A stretch of DNA of 25,635 nt from a virus: positions 1 to 25,635 of IMG/VR virus record IMGVR_UViG_3300025138_000314. One strand, given 5' to 3'. Shown piece by piece: positions 20,359-25,635 of this stretch (within the stretch, counting starts at the first letter, position 1; each line of letters opens with the position of its first letter). The position numbers and the translations under genes are program-made. The notes beneath the pieces were generated by a model, which worked only from the letters and a program-made list of their open reading frames with translations, was not told the origin of the DNA and did not search any database.

Positions 20359-21693
20359 ATGGCAACTTGGAAAAAAATAGCAGTATCGGGATCTAATATA
20401 TCTCAATTTAACAATGATTCAGGGTATTTAACCCAACTATCAGCATCATTACACGCATTCTCAACTGCATCCTTTAATGGAACTGAATTATTAGCGGGTA
20501 CATCGAACGGAAATTTAAATTTTGCTTCAGGTTCTGGGACAGGTTTAAATATAGCGGCAAATGCTGGCACAGATACATTAACTTATAGCTTAATTGATGT
20601 ACCAAATGCTTCGTTAGAGAATGACAATCTTCGAATAGGTAACACATCAATAGCGTTAGGTGCTACGGGATCAACAGTTGATGGCGTAATATTAACTGAT
20701 GTAATAGCAACGGGTTCATTTAGTGGTTCCTTTACAGGTAACCTAAATGTTAATTTAGAAGATTTAACACCAGGAGCTGGTTTAAGTGGTAGTGCCTATG
20801 ATGGTAACCTTGCTAGAACATTTTCAGTAAATACTTCCTCTGTTCATTTTATTTCAGGTTCTAGAGAATCAATATCAACAACAAATACTGTAGGTGCTAG
20901 TGGAATTAATATGCATTATACTTCGAGTACAGGAGTATTATCAAGTACAATAGCAAACCCTTCATTAATGATAGGGACATCAGGAATTGACTTAGGAACT
21001 ACGGGTTCAGCAATTGCAGGTCTAACATCTCTTGGTGTAACTAATATAATAAATTCAGGTACAGTCTCAGGAACCCATCTTACGGGAAGTTTTACGGGTT
21101 CATTTATAGGTGATGGTTCAGGATTATCTGGATTAGCTACAACTTTAGCATTATCAGGTTCAGCAGGTAACACACCAGTAAATTTATTAACACAACAATT
21201 ATCAGTATTAGGTACTACTAATCAAATTAATACAGCTGCAACTCCTCAAACCTTAACTGTTTCATTAACAGATGATGTAACTATTGTAAATGATTTAACA
21301 GTAACAAGAGATACTACAATTGGTAGAAATGCTTTAGTACAAGGAAATTTATTAGTATTAGGTACTGCTTCTTTTGCAAATACACAAAACTTAGATGTAG
21401 CGGATAGATTTATTCGTTTAGCATCTGGTTCAACATCAACTGGAGATGGTGGTATAGTTGTTCAACAAGCAGGACCAACACAAGGTGAGGCATTTGCTTA
21501 TGATGCAATTACTACAAGATGGAGCATGACAGGATCATTTGATCCATCAACTGAAGCTTATGCCCCAGATGCATTTGTATCTACTGTAGTAGTAGGTTCA
21601 GGTGGAACACAATCTTCAAATGTAATAGCCAAATATTCTAAAGCAGGTAATATATTTACATCAGCTTCAGGAGATATTTGGATTTATTCATAG
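20359..21693 (+). CDS. Large fibre-type virion protein
   Basis: 444 residues, very rich in Ser, Thr, Gly, Asn and Ala. The N-terminus MATWKKIAVSGSNIS is nearly the same as that of the collagen-like gene at 22279 ([13 protein letters not shown]), suggesting a shared attachment module. Repeated GSFSGSFTGNL / TGSFTGSFIGDGSGLSG units (about 116-126 and 236-252) are typical of marine myovirus fibres. A later block LDVADRFIRLASGSTSTGDGGIVV (about 344-367) is like a fibre head segment. There is no recognisable C-terminal chaperone. It is probably a tail or neck fibre that meets the host surface. Confidence 0.75.
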   Translation: MATWKKIAVSGSNISQFNNDSGYLTQLSASLHAFSTASFNGTELLAGTSNGNLNFASGSGTGLNIAANAGTDTLTYSLIDVPNASLENDNLRIGNTSIALGATGSTVDGVILTDVIATGSFSGSFTGNLNVNLEDLTPGAGLSGSAYDGNLARTFSVNTSSVHFISGSRESISTTNTVGASGINMHYTSSTGVLSSTIANPSLMIGTSGIDLGTTGSAIAGLTSLGVTNIINSGTVSGTHLTGSFTGSFIGDGSGLSGLATTLALSGSAGNTPVNLLTQQLSVLGTTNQINTAATPQTLTVSLTDDVTIVNDLTVTRDTTIGRNALVQGNLLVLGTASFANTQNLDVADRFIRLASGSTSTGDGGIVVQQAGPTQGEAFAYDAITTRWSMTGSFDPSTEAYAPDAFVSTVVVGSGGTQSSNVIAKYSKAGNIFTSASGDIWIYS

Positions 21694-21723
21694 AAGTTAT
21701 TATATTTAAGGTAAAAGAGTTAT

Positions 21724-21951
21724 ATGAGTTTCAAAGCAGGAAAAGTAAATATAGGTGAAGAAGCAATAAAAAAAGCCCTCATTCCCTCAACTTCAAATTC
21801 TAGTATAAAATTAACTGAAAAAGAAATAGAATTTCTTCTAGTTACTATTAAAAATAGTTTATTTAAAGGTGAATATGTAGAAGTCCTTTATAATTTAACT
21901 TTGAAACTCCAAAAACACTTCATAGATTTAAAGTCAAACAATAATAAATAA
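21724..21951 (+). CDS. Small hypothetical phage protein
   Basis: 75 residues. The central part KLTEKEIEFLLVTIKNSLFKGEYVEVLYNLTLKLQ (written here in two overlapping ideas: an EKEIEFLL helix and a KGEYVEVLYNL helix) resembles small helical proteins found next to fibre genes in marine phages. No catalytic residue pattern is seen. The stop shares one base with the next ATG (TAATG), so the two small genes are coupled. Confidence 0.65.
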   Translation: MSFKAGKVNIGEEAIKKALIPSTSNSSIKLTEKEIEFLLVTIKNSLFKGEYVEVLYNLTLKLQKHFIDLKSNNNK

Positions 21952-22205
21952 TGGAAATATACTCTTTAGATAATCTTTCTTTAAGAGAAATAAGAGCTTT
22001 ACGTACAGCTTTAGACGCAATTTCTATCACAGGTATAGATGCAGCTTTTATAGCTCTACTACAACATAAAGTTTCTTCTCAAATACAAGAAATTGAAAAT
22101 CATCTAAAAAATGAAGAAAAGAAAAAGGATACTTTATTAGATGAAGCAATAGCAAAACATCCCGAATCAAATTTAAAAAAGGTCCGTGGAAAGAAAAAAG
22201 TTTAA
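21951..22205 (+). CDS. Small helical hypothetical phage protein
   Basis: 84 residues: an N-terminal helical part (NLSLREIRALRTALDAISI, then GIDAAFIALLQHKVSSQI) and a very basic C-terminus ending RGKKKV. It resembles small phage proteins of unknown role that start with a predicted two-helix unit. It overlaps the preceding gene by one base. Its stop codon is followed directly by a degenerate late-promoter-like motif that precedes the collagen-like gene. Confidence 0.65.
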   Translation: MEIYSLDNLSLREIRALRTALDAISITGIDAAFIALLQHKVSSQIQEIENHLKNEEKKKDTLLDEAIAKHPESNLKKVRGKKKV

Positions 22206-22214
22206 TATTTATCA
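22205..22214 (+). promoter_or_regulatory. Degenerate late-promoter-like motif AATATTTATCA
   Basis: ATATTTATCA differs from the other copies at one core position. It is 64 nt before the collagen-gene ATG but only 7 nt before the short ORF ATG at 22222. Confidence 0.45.
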
Positions 22215-22221
22215 CTATATT

Positions 22222-22251
22222 ATGGCCCCTCGGGGAAGTGGACTAGAATAA
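22222..22251 (+). other. Nine-codon ORF in frame with the downstream collagen-like gene
   Basis: ATG GCC CCT CGG GGA AGT GGA CTA GAA TAA. The start follows the promoter-like motif, begins ATGGC like several late genes here, and is in the same frame as the collagen-like CDS, from which it is cut off by TAA. The UAA sits in the 6-nt loop of a small hairpin ACTAG/CTAGT (22242-22246 with 22253-22257). The local GC-rich run CCCCTCGGGG is out of character for this genome. It may be a leader peptide or the broken original start. Confidence 0.3.
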
Positions 22252-22278
22252 ACTAGTAACCAACCTAATAAAGTTAAC

Positions 22279-25200
22279 ATGCCGAATTGGAAAAAAGTAA
22301 TAGTTAGTGGATCAAATGCTCATCTGTTATCACTTGAAGTAGACAATAGTGTAACACCAGGTAGTATAATAGATAAAGATGGTGATTCAGGTACTTCTGG
22401 TCAAGTATTATCTTCTACAGGTACTGAATTAAATTGGATTGATTCAGATACCGGCCCTCAAGGTTCAACAGGAGCACAAGGTGCAACAGGAACTCAGGGT
22501 TCACAGGGTACAACAGGTACTCAAGGTGCAACAGGAACTCAGGGTTCACAGGGTACAACAGGTACTCAAGGTGCGGCGGGTGCAACAGGTCAACAAGGTA
22601 TTACTGGTCCACAAGGAACTACTGGTTCGCAAGGAACAACAGGTACACAAGGAACAACAGGACAACAAGGTGCAACTGGAACTCAAGGTATAACAGGTCC
22701 TCAAGGTATAACAGGTACTCAAGGTGCAACTGGTACTCAAGGTACTCAAGGTACTCAAGGTATAACAGGCCCTCAAGGTACAACTGGTAGTCAAGGTGCA
22801 ACTGGAAATCAAGGTTTACAGGGTATAACAGGTCCTCAAGGTATAACAGGTCCTCAAGGTATAACAGGTACCCAAGGTGCAACAGGTACCCAAGGTGCAA
22901 CTGGTATACAAGGTGAAACAGGTACTCAAGGTGCAGCGGGTGCAACAGGTCAACAAGGTATAACAGGCCCTCAAGGTACAACTGGTAGTCAAGGTGCAAC
23001 TGGAAATCAAGGTTTACAGGGTATAACAGGTCAACAAGGTATAACGGGCCCTCAAGGTATAACTGGTAGTCAAGGTGCAACAGGAACTCAGGGTTCACAA
23101 GGTGCAACAGGTACTCAAGGTACTCAAGGTATTACTGGTCCACAAGGTGCAACTGGTACTCAAGGTGAAACAGGACAACAAGGTTCAACAGGTACTCAAG
23201 GTACAACTGGTCAACAAGGAACAACTGGTCCGCAAGGAACAACAGGTACACAAGGAACAACAGGACAGCAAGGTGCAACTGGTGCACAAGGAACAACAGG
23301 ACAACAAGGTGCAACAGGAAATCAAGGTGCAACAGGAACCCAGGGAGAAACAGGTACCCAAGGAACAACAGGTTCTCAAGGAACAACAGGCATAACCGGC
23401 CCTCAAGGGATACAAGGTATTACTGGTTCCCAGGGTACAACTGGTACCCAAGGTGAAACAGGTACCCAAGGTGCAACAGGTACCCAAGGTGCAACAGGAA
23501 CTCAAGGTTCACAAGGTATTACTGGTCCACAAGGAACTACAGGATTACAAGGAACAACAGGTACTCAAGGTGCAACAGGAAATCAAGGTGCAACAGGAAC
23601 CCAAGGTACAGTTGGTGAAACAGGTCCTCAAGGTATAACAGGTCCTCAAGGTATAACTGGTAGTCAAGGTGCAACTGGAAATCAAGGTGCAACTGGAACT
23701 CAAGGTACTCAAGGTACTCAAGGTATTACTGGTCCACAAGGTACAACTGGTACTCAAGGTTCAACCGGTCCTCAAGGAACAACAGGAACTCAAGGAACAA
23801 TAGGTTCAACAGGACCCATAGGACCAACAGGACCTCAAGGAACTCAAGGAACTCAAGGAATTCAAGGAAAAACTGGTTCACAGGGTACAACAGGAACTCA
23901 AGGAACTCAAGGTGCAACTGGTATACAAGGTGCAACAGGTACACAAGGAACAACAGGACAACAAGGTGTAACTGGTACACAAGGAACCCAAGGAATAACT
24001 GGAGCCCAAGGAACAACAGGTTCACAAGGAACAACAGGACAACAAGGTGTAACTGGTACACAAGGAACCCAAGGAATAACTGGAGCCCAAGGAACAACAG
24101 GTTCACAAGGTATTCAAGGTATAACAGGGGAAGATGGTAATTTTGGAGGTGCTTCATTTGATTATACTTTTGATTCACAAACAGGAGCTGCAGACCCAGG
24201 AACAGGTAAAGTTAGATTAAATAATAACGGAGGTAATCAAAATACATCTAATGCAATGTATATAGATGCTACTGATGATGATGGTAATAGTATAGTTCAA
24301 TTTATGACTACTATTTCTAATTCTTCTTCTACAATAAAAGGCCACGTTAGAATATCAGAAAAATTTAATACTAATGACTTTGTATTATTTCAAATAACTG
24401 GCGTAGCTGGTCAAAGTGGTAATGCATGGTATAATTTAACCGTATCTGGAGAAACATCATCAGGTGCAAATCCATTTTCAAACTTAGATGATGTAGTATT
24501 ATCATTTCAAGTAACAGGTGATAAAGGAGATACAGGCTTACAAGGTAACACAGGTTCAACAGGTCCACAGGGTACTACTGGAAGCACCGGTCCACAAGGA
24601 ACAACAGGAACCCAAGGAACAACTGGAACACAAGGTATAACTGGAAGTACTGGACCACAAGGAACAACTGGTACACAAGGTACAACAGGAACCCAAGGAA
24701 CAACTGGAACACAAGGCACAACAGGTTCAACAGGCCCACAAGGAACAACTGGTACTCAAGGTACAACAGGCACAACAGGACCTCAAGGCACAACAGGTTC
24801 AACAGGCCCACAAGGAACAACAGGTTCCCAAGGAACAACAGGCACAACCGGCCCCCAAGGAACAACAGGTACACAAGGTAACACAGGTTCAACAGGACCT
24901 CAGGGAACAACAGGCACAACCGGCCCTCAAGGAACAACAGGTACACAAGGTAACACAGGTTCAACAGGACCACAGGGTACTACTGGTACTCAAGGTACAA
25001 CAGGTACAACAGGACCAATAGGACCAACAGGACCACAGGGAACAACAGGTGAAACAGGACCAATAGGACCAACAGGACCACAAGGAACAACAGGAACTCA
25101 AGGCACAACAGGTACAACAGGACCACAAGGAACAACAGGAACTCAAGGAACTACTGGTGCACAAGGTTTAACAGGTTCAACAGGACCCCAAGGAACAACA

Positions 25201-25635
25201 GGTACACAAGGTAACACAGGTTCAACAGGACCACAGGGAACAACAGGCACAACCGGCCCTCAAGGAACAACTGGTACTCAAGGTACAACAGGTACAACAG
25301 GACCAATAGGACCAACAGGACCACAAGGAACAACAGGAACTCAAGGCACAACAGGTACAACAGGACCACAAGGAACAACAGGAACTCAAGGAACTACTGG
25401 TGCACAAGGAGAAACTGGTGCTCAAGGAACAACAGGACCACAAGGAACAACTGGTACTCAAGGTACAACAGGTTCTACAGGACCTATAGGACCAACAGGA
25501 CCACAAGGAACAACAGGAACTCAAGGAACAACTGGTACCCAAGGTACAACTGGAACACAAGGTACAACAGGTACACAAGGTACAACAGGTACAACAGGAC
25601 CAATAGGACCAACAGGACCACAAGGAACAACAGGA
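22279..25635 (+). CDS. Collagen-like Gly-X-Y repeat fibre protein (3'-truncated by window end)
   Basis: At least 1119 residues, open at base 25635. Residues 1-56 are a non-repeat head ([13 protein letters not shown]..., then [17 protein letters not shown]), matching the N-terminus of the fibre protein at 20359. From about 59 to 617 every third residue is Gly (G-[TAIPS]-[TQ] triplets such as GTQ, GAT, GPQ, GIT). An island of about 129 residues (618-746) with no triplets follows, then collagen-like repeats continue to the end. Such proteins form trimeric rods in phage tail fibres, and Thr-rich triplets can be stabilised without hydroxyproline. It is probably a long receptor-contacting or tail fibre. 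No stop codon was found in this frame; the C-terminal receptor or chaperone domain lies outside the window. Confidence 0.88.
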   Translation, partial: MPNWKKVIVSGSNAHLLSLEVDNSVTPGSIIDKDGDSGTSGQVLSSTGTELNWIDSDTGPQGSTGAQGATGTQGSQGTTGTQGATGTQGSQGTTGTQGAAGATGQQGITGPQGTTGSQGTTGTQGTTGQQGATGTQGITGPQGITGTQGATGTQGTQGTQGITGPQGTTGSQGATGNQGLQGITGPQGITGPQGITGTQGATGTQGATGIQGETGTQGAAGATGQQGITGPQGTTGSQGATGNQGLQGITGQQGITGPQGITGSQGATGTQGSQGATGTQGTQGITGPQGATGTQGETGQQGSTGTQGTTGQQGTTGPQGTTGTQGTTGQQGATGAQGTTGQQGATGNQGATGTQGETGTQGTTGSQGTTGITGPQGIQGITGSQGTTGTQGETGTQGATGTQGATGTQGSQGITGPQGTTGLQGTTGTQGATGNQGATGTQGTVGETGPQGITGPQGITGSQGATGNQGATGTQGTQGTQGITGPQGTTGTQGSTGPQGTTGTQGTIGSTGPIGPTGPQGTQGTQGIQGKTGSQGTTGTQGTQGATGIQGATGTQGTTGQQGVTGTQGTQGITGAQGTTGSQGTTGQQGVTGTQGTQGITGAQGTTGSQGIQGITGEDGNFGGASFDYTFDSQTGAADPGTGKVRLNNNGGNQNTSNAMYIDATDDDGNSIVQFMTTISNSSSTIKGHVRISEKFNTNDFVLFQITGVAGQSGNAWYNLTVSGETSSGANPFSNLDDVVLSFQVTGDKGDTGLQGNTGSTGPQGTTGSTGPQGTTGTQGTTGTQGITGSTGPQGTTGTQGTTGTQGTTGTQGTTGSTGPQGTTGTQGTTGTTGPQGTTGSTGPQGTTGSQGTTGTTGPQGTTGTQGNTGSTGPQGTTGTTGPQGTTGTQGNTGSTGPQGTTGTQGTTGTTGPIGPTGPQGTTGETGPIGPTGPQGTTGTQGTTGTTGPQGTTGTQGTTGAQGLTGSTGPQGTTGTQGNTGSTGPQGTTGTTGPQGTTGTQGTTGTTGPIGPTGPQGTTGTQGTTGTTGPQGTTGTQGTTGAQGETGAQGTTGPQGTTGTQGTTGSTGPIGPTGPQGTTGTQGTTGTQGTTGTQGTTGTQGTTGTTGPIGPTGPQGTTG
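22480..22569 (+). repeat. Exact 45-bp tandem duplication in the collagen gene
   Basis: Units 22480-22524 and 22525-22569 are identical (15 codons, five Gly-X-Y triplets). Identity includes wobble positions, implying a recent duplication. Confidence 0.85.
22756..23031 (+). repeat. 78-bp direct repeat, 198 bp apart
   Basis: 22756-22833 and 22954-23031 are identical, including the rare TTA-CAG pair, and encode [20 protein letters not shown] and onward. The offset is a multiple of nine, so the triplet register is kept. Confidence 0.8.
23944..24105 (+). repeat. Exact 81-bp tandem duplication in the collagen gene
   Basis: Units 23944-24024 and 24025-24105 are identical over 27 codons (nine triplets), ending just before the non-collagen island. 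Confidence 0.9.
24130..24516 (+). other. Non-collagenous domain interrupting the collagen-like rod
   Basis: Residues 618-746 of the fibre protein. The sequence changes abruptly to a mixed-composition β-type domain ([64 protein letters not shown]) and then back to triplets with GDKGDTG. The start [15 protein letters not shown] and the order of strands are those of a small domain I have seen inside other phage collagen-like proteins. It could be a trimer-registering knob or a sugar-binding domain; function is unknown. Confidence 0.7.
24841..24984 (+). repeat. 72-bp near-exact tandem duplication in the collagen gene
   Basis: Units 24841-24912 and 24913-24984 differ only at a few third-codon positions and encode [20 protein letters not shown] and onward. 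Confidence 0.75.
25054..25409 (+). repeat. 113-bp direct repeat, 243 bp apart
   Basis: 25054-25166 and 25297-25409 are identical. They include the [10 protein letters not shown] block, which also occurs near 23814, 25012, 25482 and 25596. The offset of 243 bp equals three 81-bp units. Confidence 0.8.

Noticed and set aside
22546-25623. Many long open frames on the minus strand (and other plus frames) across the collagen region, with Leu/Tyr- or Cys/Ser-rich products
   Set aside because: They are by-products of the Gly-X-Y codon repeat, which keeps all frames free of stops. Composition is periodic nonsense and there is no start or leader signal.
22480-25635. Repeats resembling a CRISPR array
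   Set aside because: Repeat spacing is irregular, every unit is a multiple of nine, and the frame is open throughout. There are no constant repeats with unique spacers.
2-25635. UGA reassigned to sense, because no gene here ends in TGA
   Set aside because: TAA dominance is expected in such AT-rich DNA, and all genes are complete when TGA is read as stop.

Overview
This window is the head-morphogenesis and early neck/tail part of a strictly lytic-type, T4-like (myovirus) phage genome. It is AT-rich and every gene lies on the + strand, with almost no spare DNA. Recognisable T4 counterparts, in order, are the large terminase (gp17), portal (gp20), prohead protease (gp21), prohead scaffold (gp22), major capsid protein (gp23), and neck/tail-completion proteins resembling gp13, gp14 and gp15. 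Several small proteins are of types I know from marine T4-like phages: a cupin-like 81-mer, an ARHNC...YWSC protein, and 'SGGAGAY.TPYAF' and 'FELLVRQIT' proteins. The host is inferred, not shown. Genes lack Shine-Dalgarno sequences and start behind A/T-rich leaders. One secreted protein has a signal peptide ending GFSQ, which is common in Flavobacteriia. Two upstream genes carry a TTTGG-N19-TATATT element like the Bacteroidetes -33/-7 promoter. Together these point to a Bacteroidetes (flavobacterial) host, probably aquatic.

Layout. (1) 1-4137: accessory and small genes. These are a 5'-truncated phage protein, a cupin-like protein, an unknown acidic protein, a 434-aa FAD-dependent dehydrogenase (a possible auxiliary metabolic gene), a small DGPA-repeat protein, a P-loop nucleotide kinase-like protein and a helical protein. 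(2) 4139-4817: two out-of-frame overlapping genes for membrane-anchored coiled-coil proteins, reminiscent of a spanin pair. (3) 4819-15097: packaging and head module (terminase, portal, four poorly known proteins in the T4 gp67/gp68 position, protease, scaffold, capsid), closed by a strong rho-independent terminator. (4) 15160-16026: a candidate tiny membrane protein gene overlapping phoH. (5) 16060-22205: virion proteins, with one fibre-type protein closed by a second terminator, then gp13/gp14/gp15-like neck and tail-completion proteins, two more fibre-type proteins and two small unknowns. (6) 22279 to the window end: a very long collagen-like (Gly-X-Y) fibre gene, still open at base 25635.

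Regulation. A motif [CA]ATATTTATAA occurs eight times (plus one degenerate copy) just upstream of genes, usually 12-19 nt before the start codon; it is probably the phage late promoter. It directly follows both strong terminators. The scaffold/capsid pair instead has a 122-nt leader with mutually exclusive hairpins. The only non-coding gaps over 100 nt are 1290-1415, 11988-12109, 15098-15294 (which holds the candidate small ORF) and 17123-17228. Each contains the hairpins or motifs listed. No tRNA, IS element or CRISPR was seen.
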